64,000 bases of DNA, taken from positions 33,907-97,906 of the forward strand of contig NZ_BAABHD010000076.1 in NCBI RefSeq assembly GCF_039541915.1, read 5' to 3'. The stretch's first letter is position 1, and each line of letters opens with the position of its first letter. The stretch is from Nibrella saemangeumensis (GTDB taxonomy: Bacteria; Bacteroidota; Bacteroidia; Cytophagales; Spirosomataceae). A program made the position numbers and the translations under genes. The notes under the pieces are model-generated. The model made no database searches, was not told the DNA's origin, and worked only from the letters and a program-made list of their open reading frames with translations. Shown piece after piece: positions 26,603-33,801 of this stretch.

Positions 26603-26956
26603 TTAAGTACGCGGTTTGCCTAACGGCTTTCTGTAGTTGAGAAATTGTTTAGGTTGGTTTTGCCTGATAGCGTCTATGTCCCGCTGCTGCTTTCGGAGCC
26701 AGGCGCTGATGAAGTCGTGGAACTCCGCAACAGGTAGGCGTAAGAGCCGATGTATGCCTTCTGGGCTTCCATTTGTGACTCTAAAGAGGAAATCGTAGCG
26801 GTCTTTAGCCCGCTGGTTCTGCTCAGCAAGATAGCTCTGCCGAAATCCAAAAAGTCCGTCTGAGCGCTTTCCAGTAAATTTTCGATAGACTTCCGGGTAA
26901 CCTCGTTCGAGAGCGCGGCTAAGGGCACGAACTGGCTTAACTGCATGTGTAAAAAA
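26603..26956 (-). CDS. Candidate -1 frameshift extension of the tail chaperone
   Basis: A -1 reading frame opens at the U9 run (A9 on the plus strand, 26951-26959). A TAG in that frame lies at 26960-26962, immediately before the run, and no stop follows for 115 codons until TAA at 26603-26605, 3 nt before the next gene. In-frame TTT TTA within the run gives the perfect heptamer T TTT TTA. The predicted extension is protein-like (RLPVAEFHDFISAWLRKQQ) and contains no ATG. A slip after Leu172 would give a 287-residue product sharing its first 172 residues with the zero-frame protein. This is the lambda G/GT arrangement of tail chaperones. A sequencing error in the homopolymer (ten instead of nine) would explain it equally. 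Confidence 0.7.
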   Translation of the reverse strand, partial: FFTHAVKPVRALSRALERGYPEVYRKFTGKRSDGLFGFRQSYLAEQNQRAKDRYDFLFRVTNGSPEGIHRLLRLPVAEFHDFISAWLRKQQRDIDAIRQNQPKQFLNYRKPLGKPRT

Positions 26957-27465
26957 AAACTATACAGCTCCATGTACTTGTAGCAGATCTTCAAAAACCG
27001 CTCGGCCTTGTCGCGGTCGTACACGGCCGGGTCTTCGTCTTCGGCGAAGAACCACACACTTGCCAGTTCAAAAACCCGCCCCACCTGGGAGCCGATGCCG
27101 TACTCCTTACACTCGTCGTAAAGCCTCAGCCGCTGCTGGTTACGCTGGGTAAGAATGTAGCGCTCGTTGAGAATCGCCTGAATCTCGTCGGGCTTCATGG
27201 TCAAAAGCCCCGACATTAGTTTCATGTCGGTTTCGGCCATAAACCTGAAATAAGCGTCCAGTAGCTCACTGTCAAGCTTCAGCCGGTCGTGCTTTTCGGT
27301 GATGTCGGCAAAGACCACGAATCGGCCCTGGTACATGGCCAGCCCGTTCTCTGCCGCCTGATAGAACTGGATGCCGTCGCGGATGAACGGCTCCCCGTTG
27401 GGCAGCACGGCCGGTACGATCAACTGTTTTTGCAGCGCCTGCTCAAATTCGGGGTGTCGTTTCAT
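26674..27465 (-). CDS. Putative tail assembly chaperone, zero-frame product
   Basis: The 263-residue helical protein lies upstream of the tape measure gene, where long-tailed phages encode tail chaperones. The N-terminal third resembles a small beta domain (LPNGEPFIRDGIQFYQAAEN), the rest is helical. Codon 170-172 lies in a run of nine T on the coding strand. The zero frame continues 91 residues beyond the run and ends in a low-complexity Ser/Thr tail (SSTTSSAPGSESSSGT) that looks out of frame, while the -1 frame looks real there. GC at third positions favours the zero frame just after the run and not near its end, so both products may be made. The start overlaps the previous gene by 4 nt. 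Confidence 0.7.
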   Translation of the reverse strand: MKRHPEFEQALQKQLIVPAVLPNGEPFIRDGIQFYQAAENGLAMYQGRFVVFADITEKHDRLKLDSELLDAYFRFMAETDMKLMSGLLTMKPDEIQAILNERYILTQRNQQRLRLYDECKEYGIGSQVGRVFELASVWFFAEDEDPAVYDRDKAERFLKICYKYMELYSFFLHMQLSQFVPLAALSNEVTRKSIENLLESAQTDFLDFGRAILLSRTSGLKTATISSLESQMEAQKAYIGSYAYLLRSSTTSSAPGSESSSGT

Positions 27466-27980
27466 GCTTGACTCTCAATAGCTTGTGAAAAGATCGTTTT
27501 CGATACGCCCAGCAGCGACAGCGTGATGGCAAACGCCTGAAGCGTAGGGTCGTAAGGTGTTTTGTCGCTCGGCACGTACAGAAACTGCTCTTTCAGCACT
27601 TGCAGCGTGTTGGTGCTGACCGACAGGACGATCACCCGGCTTAGAGTTTCCAGCGCCATGAGGAATTCCGGCAGCAGTTCCGGATTCCGGCAGGCGCAGG
27701 CCAGCGTAACCGTCACGTCGAATTTTACGTCCTTTTTGGTGCCGTACATATTCCCGGCGCGGTTGGGCAGGGTGCCGTTATGGCGGTAGATCACCTGCAC
27801 ATCGGGCGTAAAGCTGAGCTGAAACGGCGCGTTGTTTTCTTCCACGCGCACCAGCTTCAGCCCTTTTATTGATGGGTCGTACTGCGGCTCAACGCGGCCG
27901 GTGAAAACGGCGCGGGTGCCGTCCGGCAGCGTTGTAAGCAACTTCTCGCTTATCGGTTGAAGAAGTGGATTTAACTGCAT
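27462..27980 (-). CDS. Putative tail terminator/tail tube-related protein, 172 aa
   Basis: A soluble mixed alpha/beta protein (LPDGTRAVFTGRVEPQYDPS; later VTVTLACACRNPELLPEF). Size and position between a connector-like gene and the tail chaperone fit a tail terminator or completion protein, but no motif proves it. Its start abuts the preceding stop (27980 shared). Confidence 0.5.
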   Translation of the reverse strand: MQLNPLLQPISEKLLTTLPDGTRAVFTGRVEPQYDPSIKGLKLVRVEENNAPFQLSFTPDVQVIYRHNGTLPNRAGNMYGTKKDVKFDVTVTLACACRNPELLPEFLMALETLSRVIVLSVSTNTLQVLKEQFLYVPSDKTPYDPTLQAFAITLSLLGVSKTIFSQAIESQA

Positions 27981-28456
27981 TAGAGTTGCTGGTCAAGTTG
28001 GTTATAGATTCGTTGCTGATACTGTTCCGACAGAAACTGCTCCTCGGCCTGAGTCGGCTGGAAGGCCGTACCGAAATAAGCTTCAATGTAATCGGCCCGC
28101 TCGCTCATGGCATCAGAGGCAAACCCCACGCCAACGCCTGTGGCATCCGGCATAGCCGTAAATGATTCCATCATATCGCCGGTAAAGGTCAGGTTCACAA
28201 TGCTGGTGGTCAGACCCGCCTGCTGACGGCGCTGCCCGTGGGTGCGTGAATAGCGGCCGATGGTCTGCTGGCTTTTGGTCTGCATTAGCTGACCGGCCGT
28301 GTTTTCCCCCCGCATCTGGATGCGCCCGGCTACTTCCTGAACAGCCATGCGGGCTACGTCCAGCAGTTCCTCGTCAGCTTTCTGCTCTACCGTCAGCAAA
28401 CCACCCCGGATTTGCCCCAGGGTTGTAATGGCTTCATCGGCATTGGTGGTAAACAT
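27980..28456 (-). CDS. Putative head-tail connector / tail completion protein, 158 aa
   Basis: The protein has a long N-terminal helix (TVEQKADEELLDVARMAVQE), a basic glutamine-rich centre and a beta segment (GLTTSIVNLTFTGDMMESF). This layout resembles gp10-type head-tail joining proteins of HK97-like phages. The call is by layout and gene position; AT-rich motifs at 28463-28489 precede the start. Confidence 0.5.
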   Translation of the reverse strand: MFTTNADEAITTLGQIRGGLLTVEQKADEELLDVARMAVQEVAGRIQMRGENTAGQLMQTKSQQTIGRYSRTHGQRRQQAGLTTSIVNLTFTGDMMESFTAMPDATGVGVGFASDAMSERADYIEAYFGTAFQPTQAEEQFLSEQYQQRIYNQLDQQL

Positions 28457-28504
28457 GCAATGGTAATATTGAGGTTAATATTTACTAACGGTTTATATTA
28501 TACG

Positions 28505-29515
28505 TCAAACGTAAGAGCCGCGATAATACCGCAGATCGCTATCGTCGGGCCGGTCTACCAGCGAGTCGGTCAGGTCGGCGTACATGCGTCTGGCTACGGG
28601 AGCCAGCAGCCGCCGGGCGTCTGACAGAAAGCGGTTTTCCAGTTCATCGGTAAACATCCGGTTGGAGGCCGTGTACAGCGTCAGGTTGGGCGAAGCCAGT
28701 TTGTCGGTCAGCGTGATCGACCCCAGCAGGTAGAGATACGCCGTGCGCAGCTCCGCCTGATAGTTTTCCAGCACGTCGGCCAGCGTCCGCTCATGCGTCG
28801 CATCGACAAACACGCCGGTCGGCATTACGTCTGATGCCAGCACCGGCCGGTTATCGGCCAGCGTGTAAGCGGCAGGCTGCACCCTGTAGGGCCCCTCGTC
28901 CTGGCGGGCGTAGGTTTGCCAGCGAACCGGTTCCAATTCCCAAAGCGGCAGGTTGCGCTGGTCGATGCCGACAAAGACTAAAGGCGTACCCATCAGCTTT
29001 AACTGGGTGGACACGTCCAGCAAGAGCGTATTCAGCCCCGGCTCAATGTCCCGGCTCTCTTTCAGCAACAGGCGTTTAGCCCGCAGGTCGATAACGACCA
29101 GATCGGCCTCTGTGGGCGCTTCCATTTCGGCCAGAAACAGCATTTTATGGAGTATCAGCCGCGAGTCGGGCATGTAGCCGCACGACACAACCAACCCCGT
29201 ATAATGCGATGCAGCCGCCATTTCAGCCGTTGGGTACACCGGCTGCGGGGTTTGCGTTCTGGCCAGCACCGGCCGGAAATGGTCGTCCCTGCTGATAGCT
29301 ATTTCAATTTCTCCGATCAGCCGCTCGTAACATAGCCGGTGCAGGCGCTCCCACACCGATTTTACGCCGGTCGGGTCGTCGTCTTCTGTTTTATCGGAAG
29401 GCACTGACAGGTCTTCGACCAGCTCGGTACTCATACCCGGCAAATCATTGATCCACAGCGCGGCCGTCTGGTCAACGCCACGCAGACCAATAACGGAACG
29501 GAAAGGGTTCGTCAT
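28505..29515 (-). CDS. Hypothetical virion-module protein, 336 aa
   Basis: A soluble mixed protein without recognised domain; it includes beta-rich stretches (ADLVVIDLRAKRLLLKE, GTPLVFVGIDQRNLPLWEL) and helices near the C-terminus (ENRFLSDARRLLAPVARRMYAD). It lies between terminase and tail genes. The first ATG overlaps the end of the upstream small gene by 4 nt. Confidence 0.55.
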   Translation of the reverse strand: MTNPFRSVIGLRGVDQTAALWINDLPGMSTELVEDLSVPSDKTEDDDPTGVKSVWERLHRLCYERLIGEIEIAISRDDHFRPVLARTQTPQPVYPTAEMAAASHYTGLVVSCGYMPDSRLILHKMLFLAEMEAPTEADLVVIDLRAKRLLLKESRDIEPGLNTLLLDVSTQLKLMGTPLVFVGIDQRNLPLWELEPVRWQTYARQDEGPYRVQPAAYTLADNRPVLASDVMPTGVFVDATHERTLADVLENYQAELRTAYLYLLGSITLTDKLASPNLTLYTASNRMFTDELENRFLSDARRLLAPVARRMYADLTDSLVDRPDDSDLRYYRGSYV

Positions 29516-29796
29516 TGTACAGCTACCTTTAGGTTGTTAAACTGATTTTTCTGCTCCAGCCCCTTGCGCGTCAGGTGACGGCGTAAGGTCTGTTCCAGTT
29601 GGCCGGGCTGCGGCTGACGGCTCCTGCGGTCACTCAGCCTGAGTTGTTGTACCAGCGCTTCGTTGATGCAGCGCAGTACGCTGATGCGCTCCGGGCAGGG
29701 TAAATGCTCCATGTCAGCGGCTATCAGCTCCCCGGCCTCGATCAGCAGCCTCGTCAGGTGGTTGTGGTTGCCCGCGTCAAACGTCGTTCCTTCCAT
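29512..29796 (-). CDS. Small helical protein, 94 aa
   Basis: Start taken at MEGTTFDAGNHNH; the longer frame upstream is low-complexity and is the shadow of the overlapping membrane protein gene. The protein is helical and basic toward the end. It overlaps both neighbours, by 43 nt upstream and 4 nt downstream. Function unknown. Confidence 0.55.
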   Translation of the reverse strand: MEGTTFDAGNHNHLTRLLIEAGELIAADMEHLPCPERISVLRCINEALVQQLRLSDRRSRQPQPGQLEQTLRRHLTRKGLEQKNQFNNLKVAVQ

Positions 29797-30065
29797 GCTC
29801 TCAGCGTGTCGTTTTCGTCGGTGAGTGTCAGAAACAGATGAGTCAGCAGCGAAGCGAGTATCAGGGCGGAAATACCCAGCAGCAACAATACCAGGGCCGT
29901 GAGGGCAATAGCCAGCAGCAGCAACACAATGGCCAGCGGCAGCGCTGCCAGCGCCCCGCTGAAGGTGGCCCAGCCGGGTAGCCCCAGCGGCCACATCAAT
30001 AATAATCCTGACCCGTAATAGGCGAGTAATACGGCCAGAATAGTAATAGTTTTCCTATGCTTCAT
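29754..30065 (-). CDS. Small membrane protein, 103 aa
   Basis: From the start at MKHRKTITILA there are about three hydrophobic helices (residues 6-24, 35-52 and 55-80) in a Leu/Ala-rich sequence, ending in a basic Arg/Thr tail. The chosen start is preceded by a 12-bp perfect AT-rich palindrome (30075-30086) shared in type with other genes. The size and topology fit a holin-like or superinfection-immunity membrane protein, but its place after the terminase genes rather than in the lysis region leaves this open. Confidence 0.6.
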   Translation of the reverse strand: MKHRKTITILAVLLAYYGSGLLLMWPLGLPGWATFSGALAALPLAIVLLLLAIALTALVLLLLGISALILASLLTHLFLTLTDENDTLRAWKERRLTRATTTT

Positions 30066-30214
30066 GCGTAAAAAAGTAATATTACTGATTACAAGACGAT
30101 TACATAAAAACCACCGGAGAGGTGGGCTATTGTACCGCAATTATACAGCGGGTAACATATAGGATTCAAGTATAATATGTGATTTTTTGTGACTAAGTTT
30201 AAACTAATAATTCG

Positions 30215-31621
30215 TCAAGCCGCTTTTTTGATAACCCCGATCATCTGATAGGTGTGATACTCAAAATGATAATGGTCGTAGCGTAAGCAGTCGCCTACGT
30301 GTCCGTAGTTCTGCTTGTTGGCGTCCACTTTGTCCAAACTACCGTCCGCCGTCGCCTGCATCCGTTCAATATCGTCAATCAGCAGTCCGCAGTTCTGCCG
30401 GTCAATCACCATGCGTTTGCCGTAGTAGGTCATTAGCGCATTCGACACATGCCGCCCGGCCGCTGTCGATGGGTTGGACTTGGGTACCCGGTCGTAGTTA
30501 CAGAACACAGCTCCGTACTTTATCATGTACATCTGGATCAGTTCCCAGGCACTCATGTTACCCGTTGTATAAGCCGAGCGGTTGTTACCTGATGCGTCGC
30601 CCGTCCAGTAGATCAGGTTGTGCTTATAGCGTTGGGCGATCTGCTTGCACAGTTCCTCCAGATCCATTGTCTTCGGCTGCGGGCCTTCCGTATTCGTCAG
30701 GTGGGTGCCGTGCCAGCAGTCAAAGTAATGAATGGCGTTGGGGCTGTAGTGCTGCGAGAACAGGAAACTGTTCTTTACGTTGAAGTCGGCTGAAATATAC
30801 AGCGGATGGGCCGGGTTGTAGTGGCAGGTGCCGACGTACAGCGACGGCTTCCAGGCGGTAAAGTACGGGTTCTCCGGCCGGATAACGCCCCATTCGCCCA
30901 GGCCATAGATACGATAATGGTCATAGTCGTTGACCCGATACCATTCCATATCGTCGCGAAACTTCTGACCCACGAACGGATTGTCCAGATAGGTGCTGAA
31001 GATAATCGACACACGGGGGTCGGGCTTGTCGTGGAACCGTGCCTTCAGCCAATGCCGTTCCGAAATTGGGTTGTAGGTCAGGAAAATCTGCGGTTCGCCC
31101 CGGATGCGGTCAGACAGAATTTTGAACTCGTCCGGTTCCAGTTCGGTCGCTTCTTCAATCCACACAATCGTGATGCCCGTGATGGACTTCATCTTTTCGG
31201 GGTCGTCCAGTCCCCGAAAGATCACGACACTGCCATTGGCAAACTCAATCCGCTTACGGACAGTGCTGTAAGTGTAATCAATACCTTCCTTCAGGGCAAA
31301 GAACGGCATACCGATCTCTTTAAAGAGGTCGATCACCGAATCCTGCAAGCTGGTAGCGTATTTACGCAGCACCAGCATTTTCTCCCGTTTGGACAGGAGC
31401 CGTCTGACCAGATACTGAACCGTACCGTGGGACTTGCCCGAACCGCCCCCGCCATAGTTGATAACATACGGCGTGTTGGCCCGCTTCAGCTCATGGTAGA
31501 CCCGTAACAGTTGACTCTTAACCAGCGACACGTCAATGGTGGGTGCGGCCAGCGTTTTCTGTCTGGACGGTCCGGCGTTCCGGCTGGCCGTCACCTGCTC
31601 CCGCTTCCGTGGGCGACTCAT
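30215..31621 (-). CDS. terL: Terminase large subunit
   Basis: The 468-residue protein shows the terminase ATPase: Walker A GGGGSGKS at 57-64, Walker B TIVWIEEATE near 151-160 with catalytic glutamates, and coupling segments around LTYNPISERHW. The C-terminal RNase H-like nuclease has acidic residues at D279 (YISADFNVK), D342 (YWTGDASG) and D444 (HVGDCLRYD). It packages DNA into the head and cuts the concatemer. The start lies 1 nt after the small-subunit stop. Length and motifs match the Terminase_3-like class. Confidence 0.95.
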   Translation of the reverse strand: MSRPRKREQVTASRNAGPSRQKTLAAPTIDVSLVKSQLLRVYHELKRANTPYVINYGGGGSGKSHGTVQYLVRRLLSKREKMLVLRKYATSLQDSVIDLFKEIGMPFFALKEGIDYTYSTVRKRIEFANGSVVIFRGLDDPEKMKSITGITIVWIEEATELEPDEFKILSDRIRGEPQIFLTYNPISERHWLKARFHDKPDPRVSIIFSTYLDNPFVGQKFRDDMEWYRVNDYDHYRIYGLGEWGVIRPENPYFTAWKPSLYVGTCHYNPAHPLYISADFNVKNSFLFSQHYSPNAIHYFDCWHGTHLTNTEGPQPKTMDLEELCKQIAQRYKHNLIYWTGDASGNNRSAYTTGNMSAWELIQMYMIKYGAVFCNYDRVPKSNPSTAAGRHVSNALMTYYGKRMVIDRQNCGLLIDDIERMQATADGSLDKVDANKQNYGHVGDCLRYDHYHFEYHTYQMIGVIKKAA

Positions 31622-32104
31622 TTAGATTTCCTCGTCGGCGCTCTCCTCGTCATCGCCAACGATGCGGTAATTTTCGATTTGAAGTTTAACGTCCTGTTTT
31701 TCTGCCTGACCCAGATACTGCACACCAAGAAACTTCAGCATGTTGGTATCCGGCTCATAAAACTTTGTTACCTGATGGAAAACCACGCCTTCGGCTGTGT
31801 TGAACGGTACGCTTTCGACACGCTTATAACCGGTCGCTTTGTTGAGCTGCGTCTGGCGTAGCAGGGCGCGGGTATTGGCAAACTGAGCGGCCGCATAATC
31901 GCCCCACTGCATTCCTTTTTCACGGCGGGCGGCCCGGTAAAGCGTATCCTCCGAGACGCCCAGCGCTGCGGCAATGTCGGTGCCGTCGCACATGGCTTTA
32001 AGCATGTCATCGACTCTGGCCCAGTCTATTTTGATGTAGCCCCGGCCTTTTCGCCTGGGCTTACCGGTTACTATAGGCTCCAGTGCTTTCAGTTCTTCCG
32101 CCAT
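31622..32104 (-). CDS. Terminase small subunit
   Basis: The 160-residue protein has a helix-turn-helix near 38-60 (DGTDIAAALGVSEDTLYRA) after a basic N-terminus, followed by a helical region and an acidic C-terminus (DDEESADEE). This is the usual form of small terminases that bind packaging sites. It directly precedes terL. Confidence 0.85.
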   Translation of the reverse strand: MAEELKALEPIVTGKPRRKGRGYIKIDWARVDDMLKAMCDGTDIAAALGVSEDTLYRAARREKGMQWGDYAAAQFANTRALLRQTQLNKATGYKRVESVPFNTAEGVVFHQVTKFYEPDTNMLKFLGVQYLGQAEKQDVKLQIENYRIVGDDEESADEEI

Positions 32105-32111
32105 AAATGTC

Positions 32112-32570
32112 TCATGGTCTGAACCGCCAACTGGTCGTTATCCGGTCAGTTGACGAGTTTTTGTAGTTGCTGTTCTTGCCGTATTTGCCTTTGCGGCCTT
32201 TGTCAAAGCAAATCCAGTGCGGTGACTTGCTCATGGCCCGGATCAGCGCCGGGTGGGTCGTGGTGATGAACATCACTTTCCGCTGCTTGTGATACAGCCG
32301 GGCTACGTAGTCCATCAGCAGCATACCCACTCCGCAGCCCTGAAAGGCCGGAAGCACCACCAGCCGATGAATTCGCATGGCATCGACTTTTGGGTGCGGG
32401 AAGTTGATAACCGCGCAGAATGCGGCCAAACTATCGTTTACGGTCGCTACGTACACTTTCGCCCCAGCACTGAAGGTGTGGGATAGATAGTGATAGCGGC
32501 TAAAAACTCCCCATAATGCGCGTTTTTGAGCCAGTTCGGTGACGTGGTACAGTTCCACGTCGAATAATGC
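32112..32570 (-). CDS. GNAT-fold acyltransferase domain, fused to ABC ATPase by -1 frameshift
   Basis: The frame encodes a GNAT-type domain: RYHYL near its N-terminus and the acetyl-CoA pyrophosphate-binding motif RLVVLPAFQGCGVGMLL with Q/G-x-G-x-G spacing. The first possible independent start is GTG at 32556-32558 (148 aa), but that codon lies inside a hairpin. The frame continues upstream to the GGGAAAG site, so a -1 slip would add ALFD and join it to the ATPase (fusion of about 362 residues). I recall that ABC ATPase-GNAT proteins with the same HYL and HR-VVLP-QG motifs occur as single chains in phages and actinobacteria. It could transfer an acyl group; a Mom-like action on DNA is possible and unproven. 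Confidence 0.8.
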   Translation of the reverse strand, partial: ALFDVELYHVTELAQKRALWGVFSRYHYLSHTFSAGAKVYVATVNDSLAAFCAVINFPHPKVDAMRIHRLVVLPAFQGCGVGMLLMDYVARLYHKQRKVMFITTTHPALIRAMSKSPHWICFDKGRKGKYGKNSNYKNSSTDRITTSWRFRP

Positions 32571-33199
32571 TTTCCCGGCTCCGGTGTGACCTCCGGCACA
32601 CGGAATCTCATGGTGTTGGTGTCGAAAATCCAGTCGGGACGCAGGTAATCCGCTACGTCGTAGTGGCAGGTGACGGCGATAAACTGCTTGTCAGACTTGC
32701 GGATGGCCTTCTGAACGGCGAAGGAACCCGCCTGGGCAACGGTTCTATCAACTACAGAGGTAAATTCATCGAAGACGACCAGCTTTTGCTCCGACAGCAA
32801 GGCGTTAGCCAGGTCAACCCGCATTTTTTCGCCGTTGCTCAGCACATGGTAAGGCTTCAGCCAGCCTGGGGGTGACGAAAAGCCCACACTGTTGAGCATA
32901 CTGGTGATCTCCTGCACCGAACAGTGCGCGGGCATATCGTCCAGCAGGCTCTCCGACGTATAATTGAAGCCGGTCACGTAGGCGTCAGGGAACAACTCCC
33001 GCGCAATGGTGCTTTTTCCCGTGCCGCTGGCACCGACAATTAGGCCGATTTTCCAGTTTTGGGGAAAGTCCAGCACCCCCGCGAAGTTTTCCGATACGCC
33101 CGGCTCCTGCAAATCGAACGTACCCATCACCGAAGCCACGCGAAAGCTCTTTTTGGGCTTCGACTGACGGACAATGTGAAAGGCTCGGCAGGTACTCAT
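32447..33199 (-). CDS. ABC-type ATPase, zero-frame product
   Basis: The 250-residue protein is an ABC-family ATPase without membrane domain: Walker A GASGTGKST at 56-64, signature LSNGE at 120-124, Walker B LVVFDEFTSVVDR at 140-152 and the H-loop His179. Residues 211-250 after the GGGAAAG site (HYSTWNCTTSPNW onward) look like an out-of-frame tail. The start overlaps the ParB stop in ATGA. The protein should bind and hydrolyse ATP in the cytoplasm, as an SMC/Rad50-like or regulatory ATPase rather than a transporter. It probably acts together with, and partly fused to, the GNAT domain. Confidence 0.88.
   Translation of the reverse strand: MSTCRAFHIVRQSKPKKSFRVASVMGTFDLQEPGVSENFAGVLDFPQNWKIGLIVGASGTGKSTIARELFPDAYVTGFNYTSESLLDDMPAHCSVQEITSMLNSVGFSSPPGWLKPYHVLSNGEKMRVDLANALLSEQKLVVFDEFTSVVDRTVAQAGSFAVQKAIRKSDKQFIAVTCHYDVADYLRPDWIFDTNTMRFRVPEVTPEPGKHYSTWNCTTSPNWLKNAHYGEFLAAITIYPTPSVLGRKCT
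32541..32576 (-). promoter_or_regulatory. Programmed -1 frameshift signal: GGGAAAG plus hairpin
   Basis: On the minus strand the heptamer G GGA AAG (32570-32576) lies in the ATPase frame at codons 209-210. After an 8-nt spacer comes a perfect 7-bp stem, GACGTGG with CCACGTC, with a 7-nt loop (32541-32561). Heptamer, phase, spacing and stem all match the standard bacterial/phage -1 signal, and the heptamer is the one used in lambda G-T. The frame entered is the GNAT frame. Confidence 0.85.
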
Positions 33200-33801
33200 A
33201 GCGTCAGAATCTTACATTGATAGCCGTCACCAGTTAACTGCTCGTACAAAGCCTGCTGCTCCCGCTCATTCAGGCAAATCACCTCGACCCGGTAGGTTAC
33301 CTCACCGGCATCGGACAGGCCCGGATCGTCGCTGCTCTCCTGCTCATCGGCCCCGATGGCGCTGAAGCTCGACGGGCTGAAATCAATCAGGTTATCCAGC
33401 GTGGTCAGCTCCCGTACAAAGCCGTCTGAAATGTTGTAGCGGGCTACAAACTCGTCGTAGCCATCTTTTGTGATGCTGCCGTATTGTGAGTTGAACAGCA
33501 TGAGCTTTTCGGCGGCTTCCTGCTCATTGTGGGCTTCAATCTCCAGATACGGATACTCGAAGCCGAAGGGGTATTCCTCCTGAAAGAAGCGCCTGCGCTG
33601 GTGGCCGTCGAACATCATGTAGCGGCCCGTGTCCGGATTGAGCCAGACAAAGACCGGGAACGTGACGCCGTACTTCTCCAGCGACCGTCTCAGCTTTTTG
33701 TAATTCTTCTCACTGAGGTCTTTCAGCTCCCCCTGAAAATCATCGACCTCGCAAATGTCAATCGTGGGCAGATGCGCCAGCTTGGGCGAAATCTTAATCA
33801 T
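33196..33801 (-). CDS. ParB/Srx-fold protein
   Basis: The 201-residue protein has a ParB N-terminal (ParB/sulfiredoxin) domain: SLEKYGVTFPVFVWLNPD and then MFDGHQRRRFF with the GHQRR box near 66-70. ParB-fold proteins bind CTP or ATP or act as nucleases. The absence of the ParB HTH and of a ParA gene argues against partition. It is the first gene of the late operon and is coupled to the ABC ATPase gene by the ATGA overlap. The ParB / ABC-GNAT combination suggests a single system. The C-terminal third is acidic. Confidence 0.85.
   Translation of the reverse strand: MIKISPKLAHLPTIDICEVDDFQGELKDLSEKNYKKLRRSLEKYGVTFPVFVWLNPDTGRYMMFDGHQRRRFFQEEYPFGFEYPYLEIEAHNEQEAAEKLMLFNSQYGSITKDGYDEFVARYNISDGFVRELTTLDNLIDFSPSSFSAIGADEQESSDDPGLSDAGEVTYRVEVICLNEREQQALYEQLTGDGYQCKILTL

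Noticed and set aside
33196..33801. Plasmid-type ParAB partition
   Set aside because: No ParA gene and no ParB HTH; the gene is in the late operon next to ABC/GNAT.
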